The notes under the pieces are model-generated. The model did not search any database. It worked only from the letters and a program-made list of their open reading frames with translations, and had not been told where the DNA came from. A stretch of DNA of 64,000 nt from VRUE01 sp963840565 (GTDB lineage: Bacteria > Actinomycetota > Thermoleophilia > Solirubrobacterales > 70-9). The translations under genes were made by a program, and so were the position numbers. The stretch lies in assembly GCA_963840565.1 (NCBI GenBank), contig CAWIZH010000003.1:186001-250000 (forward strand), read 5' to 3'. Below are positions 48,497-59,173 of this stretch, one piece after another; position 1 is the first letter of the stretch, and the number at the start of each line of letters is the position of its first letter.

Positions 48497-49058
48497 AGGC
48501 TCGCCAGAAGCGCTGCTTGGCGTTCTCTTCATCGAGCGAGTCATCGATATCCGGCGTGTAGAGCGCGTCGACGGTGGGCGTAAAGGCCTGGATCTCCCCC
48601 TCGCGCGCCTCAATCGTGCGTGAGAGCGGGATCTGGAAGTTGTTGAGCACGCGCAGCGCGGGTTCGCCCATGACGACGACGATCTTCGGCTGCACGATCG
48701 CGATCTCTTCGACCACGCGGTGCAGGCACTGGTCGGCGGCAAGATCGGGCTCTGCTATCGGGCACTTGACGCAGAGGGTTCCGTAGACGACCAGGGGGTC
48801 GATCCCAAGCCGCTTGAAGCTCTTCATCAGCGCGTTGCCGGCGCGGCCGTAGAAGGCGACGCCCTCTTCGATCTCCGCCGCGGCGGGCGCCTGCTTGAGC
48901 ATGAAGACGTCGGCCTGCGGGTGGCCGGAGCCGAGCACCGGCATCAGCTTGCCGCGCGGGCAGTGGGGGCAGGCCTGCAGATCGTGGGTCAGCTGGTTGA
49001 GCTCGCGGATCGCGCGCTCGAGGTACTTCTCTTTGATCTCGTCGTCGGTCGCCGGCAT
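48453..49058 (-). CDS. uracil-DNA glycosylase (family 4/5 type)
   Basis: 201 residues from ATG 49058. ACPHCPRGKLMPVLGSGHPQ has the Cys cluster used to hold the iron-sulphur centre, followed by VFMLKQAPAAAEIEEGVAFY (motif A, normally GEAPG-like but varied here), GTLCVKCPIAEPDLAADQC and VVVMGEPALRVLN. The family removes uracil from DNA. The motif A variation leaves some doubt about specificity. It precedes nothing coupled; the GT-PHP gene follows upstream. Confidence 0.8.
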   Translation of the reverse strand: MPATDDEIKEKYLERAIRELNQLTHDLQACPHCPRGKLMPVLGSGHPQADVFMLKQAPAAAEIEEGVAFYGRAGNALMKSFKRLGIDPLVVYGTLCVKCPIAEPDLAADQCLHRVVEEIAIVQPKIVVVMGEPALRVLNNFQIPLSRTIEAREGEIQAFTPTVDALYTPDIDDSLDEENAKQRFWRAFKTLGDWYEDLPPY

Positions 49059-49114
49059 GCTCGGCGCTCTCTTTGACGAGGCAGGCTCGGCTCCTTTCGC
49101 GCGGCCCGCCTGCA

Positions 49115-50395
49115 TCAGCTCTTGCTCGCCGGACGCCTCTTCCGCGGCCGCCCGCCGCGCACCGGCTTGGCGTCGGGGACGCTGCGTTTGGGCGCCTTCG
49201 GTCGGCCCGCCGTCTGCAGCAACTTCAGCGTCTGCACGTAGACCAGGTTCTTGTGCTTGCGGGTGATGTCGGCGTCGCGCATCGCCTCGAGGAACTCCTC
49301 GGGCCCGTCGAAGTCGCGGATCCGCACCCGCACGCTGCCCAGCCCCTGGGCGACGTGGCTGTCGGAGCCGGCCCCCGGCACAATCCGATACTTGCGGGCG
49401 AAGCGTTCGGCCTCCTCGTTGAAGGCGGTCACGGCCACACGGGGGTTGAAGACCTCGAGCACGTCGATCTCCTCGACCATGTCGAGCAGGTGCTCGTAGT
49501 CGGGCACCGAGTGGAAGCGGTCGAAGGGATGCGGCACGTAGACGAGTCCGCCCTGCTCGCGGATCGCGGCGATCGTCTCCGCCATCGTCATTCCCTTCGG
49601 GATCTTCTCCTCGAGAAAGAGGCCGATCACCTCGCCCTGCTCGGCCGTCTTCACCTCCTCGGCGACGATCACCTTGATGTCGTCCATCCCCTTGGCGATT
49701 CGGCGAGCCTCCAGCGCCCCGGAGACCTCGTTGTGGTCGGTGATCGCGATCGCGCCGAGGCCACGGTCACGGGCGGTCTCGAGCAGCACCTCGACCGGGG
49801 TCGCGCAGTCGGTCGAGTGGTCGGTGTGCATGTGCAGGTCGACCTCGATCAGCGGCCGCTCGGCGATACGGCTGGCGACCTCGGGATTGCCGGTCGGATC
49901 GTGGCGACGGGCAACCAGGCGCAAATAGATCGCCTCGAGGTCCGCAGCTACGACAGACCAGTCGCGGTCGGGTCCACCCGGCTCGATCAGCTCGTAGTCG
50001 GCCGGGAAGTAGCGCTCCAGCAGCTGCGCCGTTTTCGGCGAGGTGACCGTGCGCGCGTCGAGCCGGCCGAAGAAGATCTCGACCAGCGGCCGCGCCACCT
50101 GAGTCGAGAGCACCCGCTCCTGCGGCGCGTGGAAGGTGGCGACGTTGAGCGCGGAAGAGTGGCGCAGCGCGGTCGAGGAGACGCGCGGGGCGAACGGGTC
50201 GTGGACGTGGACGATGTCAGCCGAGGACGCCCGCAGCAGCTTTTTGACCTGGTCGCCGACGCCGGCGATCTGCACGCTGTGGCCACGGCGCTCCAGCTCC
50301 GCCGAGACGCGCTCGATGTAGCGGTTGACCGGGTTCTCGGTGCCACGCCGGTGGGGCGTGACCTGGACTATTGAGAGGCGCTCAGGAGCTGGCAA
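49115..50395 (-). CDS. fusion of GT4-like N-terminal domain and PHP-family phosphoesterase
   Basis: 426 residues from TTG 50395, overlapping ino1 by 14 nt (an upstream start to 50458 is possible). Residues 1-130 read LSIVQVTPHRRGTENPVNRY, ADIVHVHDPFAPRVSSTALR and NVATFHAPQERVLSTQVARP, the acceptor half of a GT-B glycosyltransferase; no nucleotide-sugar half follows. Residues from 170 form a PHP domain: IEVDLHMHTDHSTDCATPVE, AIAITDHNEVSG, LVYVPHPFD and VPGAGSDSHVAQG, a full metal site. It may be a phosphatase acting in inositol-lipid glycan synthesis. Confidence 0.8.
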   Translation of the reverse strand: MPAPERLSIVQVTPHRRGTENPVNRYIERVSAELERRGHSVQIAGVGDQVKKLLRASSADIVHVHDPFAPRVSSTALRHSSALNVATFHAPQERVLSTQVARPLVEIFFGRLDARTVTSPKTAQLLERYFPADYELIEPGGPDRDWSVVAADLEAIYLRLVARRHDPTGNPEVASRIAERPLIEVDLHMHTDHSTDCATPVEVLLETARDRGLGAIAITDHNEVSGALEARRIAKGMDDIKVIVAEEVKTAEQGEVIGLFLEEKIPKGMTMAETIAAIREQGGLVYVPHPFDRFHSVPDYEHLLDMVEEIDVLEVFNPRVAVTAFNEEAERFARKYRIVPGAGSDSHVAQGLGSVRVRIRDFDGPEEFLEAMRDADITRKHKNLVYVQTLKLLQTAGRPKAPKRSVPDAKPVRGGRPRKRRPASKS

Positions 50396-51533
50396 CGACC
50401 GGCGTCTTGTCGCGCGCGTTGGCCGCGATGAACTCCTCGGTCTGTTCGCGCGCTTCATCGTCGGGGCGCTGCGAGTGCGGCGACTTCATCAGGTAGCTGG
50501 AGGGCCCGTCGAGCTGGCCGGCGATGCCGTTGTTGAGCGCCAGCTTGATCAGCCGCACCGCGTCGATGACGACGCCGGCCGAGTTGGGCGAGTCCCAGAC
50601 CTCGAGCTTGAGCTCGACGTTGAGCGGCACGTCGCCGAAGGCTTTGCCCTCGAGCCGGATGTGCGCCCACTTGCGGTCGGTCAGCCAGGGGACGTAATCG
50701 GAGGGTCCGACGTGGACGCTCTCGGCGGGCAGGTCGTGGCCCATGATCGAGGTGACCGCATTGGTCTTGGAGATCTTCTTCGAGTCAAGCCGCTCGCGCT
50801 CGAGCATGTTGTAGAAGTCCATGTTGCCGCCGACGTTGAGCTGCGAGGTGCGCTCGACCCGGACGCCGCGGTCGTGGAAGAGGCGGGCGAGCTGGCGGTG
50901 GACGATCGTCGCCCCGACCTGGGACTTGATGTCGTCGCCGATGATCGGCAGGCCGGCCTCTTTGAAGCGCTTGTCCCAGTAGTCCTCGCGGGCGATGAAG
51001 ACGGGCAGGCAGTTGACGAAGCCGACGCCGGCCTTGAGCGCCTGCTCGACGTACCACTTGGTCGCGTCCTCGGAGCCGACCGGCAGGTAACAGACCAGCA
51101 CGTCGGCCTTGGTCTCCTTGAGGATGCCGACGACGTCAGCGGTTTCCCCCGGCGCCTTGGTGATCTTCTCCTTGAGGTACTTGCCGAGGCCGTCGAGGGT
51201 CATGCCGCGCTCGACCTTGACGCCGAGGTTGGGCACCTCGGCGAATTTGATCGTGTCGTTCTGCCCCGACCAGATCGCCTCGGAGAGGTCCTTGCCGACC
51301 TTCTCGGAATCGATGTCGAAGGCGGCGACGAACTCGACGTCGCCGACGTGGTAGCCGCCGAGATCGACGTGCATCAGGCCGGGAACTTCCTCGGAGGCGT
51401 CGGCGTCCTTGTAGTACTGGACGCCCTGGATGAAGGAGTTGGCGCAGTTGCCGGTACCGACTATCGCGACGCGGACCTTCTCGTCCGTGCGGGCGGCGCC
51501 GTTGCTGCCATTTGCTCCGTTGGTCTCGCTCAT
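50382..51533 (-). CDS. ino1: inositol-1-phosphate (myo-inositol-3-phosphate) synthase
   Basis: 383 residues. VRVAIVGTGNCANSFIQGVQ is the NAD site; VCYLPVGSEDATKWYVEQAL, GDDIKSQVGATIVHRQLARL, LNVGGNMDFYNMLERERLDS, KKISKTNAVTSIMGHDLP and VVIDAVRLIKLALNNG are conserved in the mycobacterial-type enzyme, including catalytic Lys residues. It isomerises glucose 6-phosphate to inositol 1-phosphate (1L- or 3-numbering) with NAD. Feeds the downstream phosphatidyltransferase. ATG preceded by GGAAGG. The N-terminal GANGSNGAARTD is low complexity. Confidence 0.95.
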   Translation of the reverse strand: MSETNGANGSNGAARTDEKVRVAIVGTGNCANSFIQGVQYYKDADASEEVPGLMHVDLGGYHVGDVEFVAAFDIDSEKVGKDLSEAIWSGQNDTIKFAEVPNLGVKVERGMTLDGLGKYLKEKITKAPGETADVVGILKETKADVLVCYLPVGSEDATKWYVEQALKAGVGFVNCLPVFIAREDYWDKRFKEAGLPIIGDDIKSQVGATIVHRQLARLFHDRGVRVERTSQLNVGGNMDFYNMLERERLDSKKISKTNAVTSIMGHDLPAESVHVGPSDYVPWLTDRKWAHIRLEGKAFGDVPLNVELKLEVWDSPNSAGVVIDAVRLIKLALNNGIAGQLDGPSSYLMKSPHSQRPDDEAREQTEEFIAANARDKTPVVASS

Positions 51534-51594
51534 GTAATTCGAAGTCCTTCCTCGATCGGGCTAGGTGGCAAGGGACACCTCGCTCGGGGACTGG

Positions 51595-52260
51595 TTACAG
51601 GTCGGGCGGGGAAGCCGCCTCGCTTGAAAGCTCGTTTCGGACATGCCATACACGCTGGATCGTGGTGATGATGGTCAGCACCGCGATCAAGTAGACCGCG
51701 GGAGCCAGAAGCTCGAAATCGCCGAGCCCGGCACCCTTGGCGAAGACCAGGCCGACGGAGAGTATGACTACCCGCACGGGACGCGTCGCCAACCCGACCT
51801 TGCACTCGACCCCGAGCGCCTCGGCGCGGGCGCGGGTGTAGGAGACCATCAGCGAGCCGAGCACGGCGACGACGCACATCGCGGCGGCGAAATCCTGGCC
51901 GGTGGCGGCAAAGTAGCCGGCGACCGCGGCGAGCACGATCCCCTCCTCGATCCGGTCCAGGGTCGAGTCGAGGAAGGCGCCGAACAGCGTCCCCTTGCCC
52001 GACATGCGCGAGTAGCGGCCGTCGAGCGTGTCCATCACCGAGCCGAGGACGAAGGCGACGCCGGCGAGGAAGAAGAGTCGCTGGGTGACCAGGGCGGCGG
52101 CGACGAGGTTGCCGATCAGGCCGGCGACCGAGATCGCGTTCGGGGTCAGCCGCGACTCGATCAGGCGCTCGCGGGCGTAGGAGCGCAGCTCCTGGCCGTT
52201 GCGAGCCTGGCGGCCGTTGCGGCGGCCGCCAGGCGCCCTCGGGGGCGCCGAAGATTCCAT
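51595..52260 (-). CDS. CDP-alcohol phosphatidyltransferase (phosphatidylinositol phosphate synthase type)
   Basis: 221 residues with about six membrane helices. The motif D-x2-D-G-x2-(A/S)-R-x8-G-x3-D-x3-D is present as DTLDGRYSRMSGKGTLFGAFLDSTLD near residue 79. Next to ino1, it most likely joins CDP-diacylglycerol and inositol phosphate to make PIP (PgsA1-like), on the cytoplasmic membrane face. Its basic N-terminal tail (GGRRNGRQARNGQ) is long. It lies 10 nt downstream of the PAP2 gene. Confidence 0.85.
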   Translation of the reverse strand: MESSAPPRAPGGRRNGRQARNGQELRSYARERLIESRLTPNAISVAGLIGNLVAAALVTQRLFFLAGVAFVLGSVMDTLDGRYSRMSGKGTLFGAFLDSTLDRIEEGIVLAAVAGYFAATGQDFAAAMCVVAVLGSLMVSYTRARAEALGVECKVGLATRPVRVVILSVGLVFAKGAGLGDFELLAPAVYLIAVLTIITTIQRVWHVRNELSSEAASPPDL

Positions 52261-52270
52261 CGGGGTCAGG

Positions 52271-53074
52271 CTACCGGGCGGAGGCGCGGTAGGTCACGCC
52301 TCGGCCTCGCGCTGCCTGGAGCGAGCGCCAGGCCCAGGCGTGCGGCCGAGCGCGGGCGAGCAGGCGCTGGGCGACGAGCGCGGAGGCCGCGGCGACGCCC
52401 CAGCCGAGCACGACATCGACCCAGTAGTGGTTGCCGGTGACGATCACGACCCAGGCGATCAACAGCGGCCAGGCCGCCCACCAGGCCTTCGACCACCAGT
52501 TGCGGCAGACCCGAACGCCGGTGATGCCGATCATCGCCGCGAAAGCGCAGTGCATGCTCGGCACCGCCGCGTAGGGGTTGATGAAGACTTTGGCCAGCGA
52601 GGAGTCGTGGTTGACGTTGGAGAAGTCGGTGATCGTGTCGACGAAGCCGTGTTCGGGGAACATCCGCGGCGGCGCGGTCGGGTAGAGCGTGTAGCCGATC
52701 AGGGCAAAGCCCATCGAGACGACGAACATGTTGCGGACGAAGTAGTAGGACTCGTTGCGGAAGAGGTAGAGCCAGATCAGGAAGCCCAGGGCGATCGAGA
52801 ACTGGGCGTTGAGGTAGAGCTGGTTGGCGAGGTCGATAACCCAGTGCGCGGGCAGGAAGAAGGCCTGCACGCTGGGCTCGAAGAGGGCGTGGGCCGAGCG
52901 CTCGAAGTCGATCACCTGCTGGCCGTTCGCGATCGCCTCCGAGCGCTGGCCGTCGGCGATGCCGCGGACCAGCTCGTAGGCGATGTCGACGAGGACGAGG
53001 ATTCCCAGCTGGCGGCCGGCGTCGCCCCAGCCTTGGGGCAGCTTGGATCCGATGCGGGCGAGGGCACGAGACAC
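52271..53074 (-). CDS. PAP2-family phosphatase (inositolphosphotransferase Aur1/Ipt1-like)
   Basis: 267 residues, six membrane helices. PAP2 motifs appear as LYPTAPPRMFPEHGF, AAVPSMHCAFAAMIGITGV (motif with His) and TGNHYWVDVVLGWGVA (His-x3-Asp). It could remove the phosphate from PIP or transfer a phospho-head group. Its location first in the ino1 operon points to inositol lipid synthesis. ATG 53074. Standard PAP2 KxxxxxxRP motif is not obvious, consistent with the Aur1/Ipt1 branch. Confidence 0.8.
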   Translation of the reverse strand: MSRALARIGSKLPQGWGDAGRQLGILVLVDIAYELVRGIADGQRSEAIANGQQVIDFERSAHALFEPSVQAFFLPAHWVIDLANQLYLNAQFSIALGFLIWLYLFRNESYYFVRNMFVVSMGFALIGYTLYPTAPPRMFPEHGFVDTITDFSNVNHDSSLAKVFINPYAAVPSMHCAFAAMIGITGVRVCRNWWSKAWWAAWPLLIAWVVIVTGNHYWVDVVLGWGVAAASALVAQRLLARARPHAWAWRSLQAARGRGVTYRASAR

Positions 53075-53126
53075 GAATGGTGAATTGTAATTCCCCCGTT
53101 AACGGGCCAGTTGGCGGTAATGGCGC

Positions 53127-53203
53127 GCGGGTCCTGTCACGGGGGGAGGGGGCCTGCGGGCGGGCCACGGTCCGTCCTCGACCCCCCCCCCCGCGCCACC
53201 CGC
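53127..53203. repeat. imperfect palindrome family R2, copy 1 (intergenic)
   Basis: GCGGGTCCTGTC at the left and GCCACCCGC at the right flank G-run and C-run arms around GGGCC/GGTCC. The whole element matches the segment at 58593-58678 (GCGGGTCCTGTC, TCCGTCCTCGACCCCCC and GCCACCCGC are common to both). Occupies most of the gap between PAP2 and hydrolase genes; C-run of about 11. Confidence 0.75.
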
Positions 53204-53219
53204 GCGAGAACCGCTTTGG

Positions 53220-54050
53220 CTAGCTGACGAAGTTCAGAACGTGGTCGATGACTCGGGCGTCGTCGATCCAGGGCCAGTGGCCGGCGGCTGGGATGACTTG
53301 GAGCGTCGAGCTTGGAAGGGCTCGGGCGTATGCCTCTCCGAGGTTGGGCTTGAGGAAGGGGTCGTTGGCTCCCCAGAGGACCAGGGCCGGGCAGGTCAGG
53401 CGGCCCAGGTCCTTGCCGGCGAGGGCGAGGCGGTCGGGGTCGGCGTGGCGGTAGAGGGCGAGGGTGGCGTCGTTGGTGCCCTGGTCCATGTGGCGCCAGA
53501 TCGTCTCTATGAACCAGGGTGGCATCGGGCGGCGGTCGCCCGAGAGCTGGCGCATGATCAGGGCCATCGAGGACTTGGTCGTGGTCGCGTTGGCGAGCTC
53601 GCCGAGGCCGCGGCGGCGCCAGATCTGGGCCACCCAGTGCCAGCGGTAGCCGGGCAAGAGGGGGATCGCGTTGATCACGACGAGCTTCTCGATCAGCTCG
53701 GGTCGCCGCTGCGCTCCGATCAGGGCCAGCGAGCCCCAGTCGTGGACGACCAGCTTGCGCCGGCTGACGCCGAGCTCGTCGAGGCACTTCTCCAGGAAGG
53801 CCGAGAGCCCGTACATCGAGTAGTCGAAGTCGGAGGGGTCGGGGTGGTCCGAACGACCCCAACCCGGCATGTCGATGGCGATCGAGGGGCCTCCCCGCCG
53901 CATGAACGGCAGCCAGTCCTCGCCGTGGGTCGGGTTGCCGTGGCAGTAGACGACCGGGGTTCCCTCGCCCGCGACCCGCCGGTAGAAGACCCTGACGCCG
54001 TCGAGCCTCAGCTCCCCCTCTTCGATCGCCGCCGTCATCGCTCGAACCAT
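53220..54050 (-). CDS. alpha/beta hydrolase with Asp nucleophile (haloalkane dehalogenase/epoxide hydrolase-like)
   Basis: 276 residues. VVYCHGNPTHGEDWLPFMRR (HGNP oxyanion), LVVHDWGSLALIGAQRRPEL with an Asp nucleophile (HDWG), LVLWGANDPFLKPNLG (acid) and AAGHWPWIDDARVI (His). The HDWG nucleophile and HGNPT motif place it with haloalkane dehalogenases and fluoroacetate-type hydrolases. The native substrate may be an ester or epoxide. Start ATG 54050 or 54038; TAATCC upstream of the first suggests a leaderless message. Confidence 0.83.
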   Translation of the reverse strand: MVRAMTAAIEEGELRLDGVRVFYRRVAGEGTPVVYCHGNPTHGEDWLPFMRRGGPSIAIDMPGWGRSDHPDPSDFDYSMYGLSAFLEKCLDELGVSRRKLVVHDWGSLALIGAQRRPELIEKLVVINAIPLLPGYRWHWVAQIWRRRGLGELANATTTKSSMALIMRQLSGDRRPMPPWFIETIWRHMDQGTNDATLALYRHADPDRLALAGKDLGRLTCPALVLWGANDPFLKPNLGEAYARALPSSTLQVIPAAGHWPWIDDARVIDHVLNFVS

Positions 54051-54067
54051 AAGGCGGATTAGGGTCC

Positions 54068-54740
54068 GTGGCCGTGGCCTGGAAACGACCGCCCAAACGC
54101 CGTGTCCGTGCGATCCGCGATCGCCTGCGCGAGATGTACGGGCAGCCGGTCAACGAGCCACACGGCCACCCGATCGCCGAGCTGATCAAGACCGTGCTCT
54201 CCCAGCACACCAACGACCGCAACCGCGACCGGGCCTTCGCCGCACTGCGGGAGCGCTTCCCGGCCTGGGAGGAAGTTCGTGACGCGCGCGTCGACGAAGT
54301 CGAGGAGGCGATCCGGCCGGGCGGACTGGGCAAGCAGAAGGCACCGCGGATCCAGGCGATCCTCGAACAGCTCGGCGAGCAGCCCGACCTCGACTGGACC
54401 GAGACGGCGCCGGCCGAGGAATCGATGGCCTATCTGGACTCGCTGCCGGGAGTCGGGCGTAAAACAGCGGCCTGCGTGCTGATGTTCTCCTGGGGCATTC
54501 CCGAGATCCCGGTCGACGTCCACGTCCACCGGGTCGGCGGGCGGCTCGGGCTCTTTCCCGAAAAGGCCTCCTTCGAACGCGCCCACGACGAGATGATGGC
54601 GATCGTCGACCCCGAGGACGCCTACGAGCTGCACATGAACCTGATCCAGCACGGGCGCCAGCCTCTGCCGACCCAAACCGCGCTGCGATGAGTGCGAGCT
54701 TCGCCGAATGTGTCCCTGGTACCGTGCCGGGCGCAAATGA
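54068..54740 (+). CDS. nth: endonuclease III-like DNA glycosylase, frame break near 54664
   Basis: GTG 54068. ELIKTVLSQHTNDRNRDRAF is the conserved Nth helix, SLPGVGRKTAACVLMFSWG the helix-hairpin-helix with Lys, and VDVHVHRVGGRLGL the Asp. The main frame ends prematurely after LIQHGRQ; the next frame gives LCRPKPRCDECELRRMCPWY, the four-Cys [4Fe-4S] tail, and stops at 54740, overlapping the cytochrome ATG (ATGA). The C-x5-C first gap is one shorter than the usual x6, so about one codon was disturbed. Acts on oxidised pyrimidines. Confidence 0.8.
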
Positions 54741-55156
54741 GCAAAAAAACCTTCATCGTCTTCGGGCTGCTGGTCCTATTCCTCGCCGTCCTGATCCCCT
54801 GGCTCGCCTTCCGCTCGGACGGCGACGCGGCGATGGGCGCGCAGGAGGTGCCAGACAGCCTCAAATCGGGCCAGAGCCTCTTCCAGACCAACTGCGGCAC
54901 CTGCCACACGCTCTACGCCGCCGGCACCGACGGCAACTACGGGCCGAACCTCGACGTCCTGCTGGCGCCCTCCGGCGCACCGGAAGGGCCGACCGCGGCC
55001 TCGACGATCAAGGGAATCGAAGGCCGCGTCCTCAACGCGGTCGAAAACGGCGTCGACAGCAGCACCACCTCGGGCCGGATGCCGGGCGGCATCCTCAACG
55101 AAGAGCAGGCGAAGGAAGTCGCCGAATTCGTAGCCCGCACCGCCGGCGAGGGCTAA
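54737..55156 (+). CDS. membrane-anchored monoheme cytochrome c
   Basis: 139 residues. N-terminal anchor MSKKTFIVFGLLVLFLAVLIPWLA, heme motif QTNCGTCHTLYAAG (CxxCH), and distal Met in SGRMPGGIL. It probably shuttles electrons on the outer face. ATG 54737 overlaps the repaired endonuclease stop. The frame upstream to 54692 is not used. No oxidase gene is next to it. Confidence 0.86.
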   Translation: MSKKTFIVFGLLVLFLAVLIPWLAFRSDGDAAMGAQEVPDSLKSGQSLFQTNCGTCHTLYAAGTDGNYGPNLDVLLAPSGAPEGPTAASTIKGIEGRVLNAVENGVDSSTTSGRMPGGILNEEQAKEVAEFVARTAGEG

Positions 55157-55159
55157 AAG

Positions 55160-55216
55160 CCCTGCCGACGGGCCTGGAACGTCCAAATATTGGACGTTTG
55201 CGGCCCATCGGCAGGG
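55160..55216. terminator. convergent nested hairpin, relative of 31240
   Basis: Outer arms 55160-55174 (CCCTGCCGACGGGCC) and 55202-55216 pair with one mismatch. Inner ACGTCCAA (55179) and TTGGACGT (55190) pair perfectly. Placed between convergent cytochrome c and EEP genes. Confidence 0.7.
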
Positions 55217-55222
55217 GTGTCG

Positions 55223-56469
55223 CTAGTGCGCGAATCGCAGGGCACTGAATAGCCCTGCATGGTCGGAGTCCCAGAAGCCGTTGACCGGCTGGCGGCCGGT
55301 GACGGCTGAAGCTTTCAGCTTGATTTCCTTCGGGTCGCGGGTCATCACGTGGTCGACCTGGTGGTTGAAGTCGGCGACGCTGCCGCCGGCCCCGACCGCG
55401 AGCAGGCTCGATTTGAGGCAGCAGCCGAGCGGCGTGTTCGTGCTGCGCTCGCGCATCCCGGCGCCGAGCAGGGTGCGGTAGGCCTGCTGGTCGCCGGGTT
55501 CGACCGTGTCGTCGTCGGAGTTGAGGTCGCCGACGAGGACCACCGGAAGACTGGTCGTCGCCGGACCGCCCGGGGCGACCAGTTCGCCGGCCTGCAGGGC
55601 GCGGATGCTCGGCACCTGGGTGGCCGGATCGAACGCCTCGAGGTGGGTGTTGACGAAGCGGAACGTGTGGCTGCCTCGCACCTTGGCGTCGATCGCGACC
55701 CAGCCGCGGGTCACAGAGAGCTGCACGCCCGAGACGGTGACGACCAGCAGGTTGGCGAAGTGCCCCGCCTGCGGGTGCTTGAAGGTGACGCCGGCGCCGT
55801 TGCGGACGAGGATCACGTCGCGCATCGTCAGCCTGCCGTTGATCTCGGCGTTGGGGATCGCCCCGTTCGGGCCGTCGCCGGCGACGCCGTTCTCGTTGGC
55901 CGGCGCTTCGAAGTCGAACTCGTCCTGGGAGACCGCGACCCGGTACTGCGGCTTGCCTTTGCCCTTGTTGAGCTGGGCCATCAGTTCGGCGAGGTAGTCG
56001 TAGCGGACCGTCGTCGCCGTCGGGGCGGCGGCGGAGTTGAGGAAGACTTCGAGGCTGGGTGGCCCGGTGCGCCAGAGCGCGACCTCCTGCAGGCCGACCA
56101 GATCGGGTTTCTTCTTGAGGATCTCCTGGGCGAGGCCCTTGGCCCGGGTCGGGAAGCTGTTGGCGGTGACTTCGCGCAGGATCTGCCCGGTCGCTTCGGT
56201 GAAGGCGGTCAGGCCCGAGGCTGAGATCGCCGGGGCGAGGTCGGCGCCGAGATAGAGGTTGCGGGTCATCACGTTGACTTCCTTGCCCGCGCCTTGGCTC
56301 TGCGGGTTCTTTTGCTGGTTCCCGCCGTATTGGCCTCTTGGCCCTTGTGCTGGCCGTGATCGTCCGCCGCCTTGGCGACGGCCAAGCTCGGCAGCAGGGC
56401 AAGGACCAGCGCGGCGGCAAGGGCGAGCAGGACGGCCGTTCGCCGGACCGGCAGGTGCGCGTGAATCAA
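55223..56469 (-). CDS. secreted endonuclease/exonuclease/phosphatase family protein, frame break near 56320
   Basis: ATG 56469 starts a signal peptide (MIHAHLPVRRTAVLLALAAA then LVLALLPSLAVAKA), followed by DDHGQHKGQEANTAG; there the frame shifts to NQQKNPQSQGAGKEVNVMTR. EEP residues follow: VMTRNLYLGADLAP (Asn), DLVGLQEVALWRTG (Glu), FRFVNTHLEAFDP (Asn-x-His), VVLVGDLNSDDDT and DSDHAGLFSALRF (Asp-His). So the enzyme is an exported Mg2+ phosphodiesterase or phosphatase of about 410 residues. In the non-signal frame the protein would lack export. Confidence 0.83.
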
Positions 56470-56563
56470 AGTTGTCTCCTCTTCGTCGGCGACCCACCCT
56501 TGCCGGGGTCGATTGCGTAGAGGCGCCTCCCAACTCCGCTAACCCACTATACGCGCAAAGGAT

Positions 56564-56591
56564 TTGCATCCAATTCACGATCTGCCATACT
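56564..56591 (+). promoter_or_regulatory. sigma-A-type promoter for the dnaK operon
   Basis: TTGCAT (56564-56569) and CATACT (56586-56591) are 16 bp apart, 51 nt upstream of the dnaK GTG. No HAIR element (CTTGAGT, 7 nt, ACTCAAG) is seen between 56470 and 56641 although HspR is encoded downstream. Confidence 0.5.
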
Positions 56592-56641
56592 GACGCTTAG
56601 ATTTCTTAGGCAGACGAAACTAGAGCTGGAGGTACTGAATA

Positions 56642-58550
<1,909 letters not shown>

Positions 58551-58554
<4 letters not shown>

Positions 58555-59170
58555 GCGAGGCTCGGGACGATCAGGGCCGGGACGCCTCGGCCGCGGGTCC
58601 TGTCGTGGGGGAAGGGGGGGCGCTGCGGGCGGACGCACAGCGTCCGTCCTCGACCCCCCCAACCCCCACGCCACCCGCAGAAGATGCGGATCAGGTCGAG
58701 AGCGATATCGACGCTCTATTGGCTGACACCCAGCGGGAGCGGGATGAGTACCTCGATCTCGCTAAGCGGACCAAGGCTGACTTCGAGAACTTTCGCAAGC
58801 GGATGACGAGCGAGGTTCAGGCTGCGACCGCTCGCGGTAAGGGTGAGCTTCTGCGGGAAGTGGTGCCTGTGCTTGACGATTTGGAGCGGGCTATTCAGGC
58901 GGCGGGGCTTGACCCCGAGGGTGACTCAGAGGATGGGCTTGGCTCACGGCGTGCTGCTCGTGTTCAGGAGCTTGCGGGACTCGCTGAGTCGGAATGGGGT
59001 CGAGGCTGTGGATCCGAAAGGGGAGAAGTTCGACCCGATGGTTCATGAGGCGCTTTCGATGCAGCCTGTTGAGGGGGCCGAGTCCGGGATCGTCGTCGAG
59101 GTGCTGCAGAAGGGCTACCGGCTTGGCGGATCAGCTGGTGCGGCCTGCCCGTGTGGTGGTGAGCGAGTAG
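58551..59170 (+). CDS. grpE: nucleotide exchange factor GrpE, two frame breaks (about 58932 and 59128)
   Basis: ATG overlaps the DnaK stop (ATGA). RDEYLDLAKRTKADFENFRK is the GrpE coiled-coil and RGKGELLREVVPVLDDLERA the core. One G too many near 58932 breaks the frame; then HGVLLVFRSLRDSLSRNGVE, DPKGEKFDPMVHEALSMQPV (family core) and, after another slip, DQLVRPARVVVSE, the expected beta-domain end. The unstructured N-terminal region (about residues 15-43) is encoded by repeat R2. It releases ADP from DnaK. Confidence 0.92.
58593..58678. repeat. imperfect palindrome family R2, copy 2, inside grpE coding sequence
   Basis: Shares GCGGGTCCTGTC, TCCGTCCTCGACCCCCC and GCCACCCGC with 53127-53203. 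Its centre has GGACGC-aca-GCGTCC. It is open in the grpE frame and codes for Pro/Thr/Ala-rich linker (PSSTPPTPTPPAEDA). Confidence 0.75.
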
Positions 59171-59173
59171 CGC

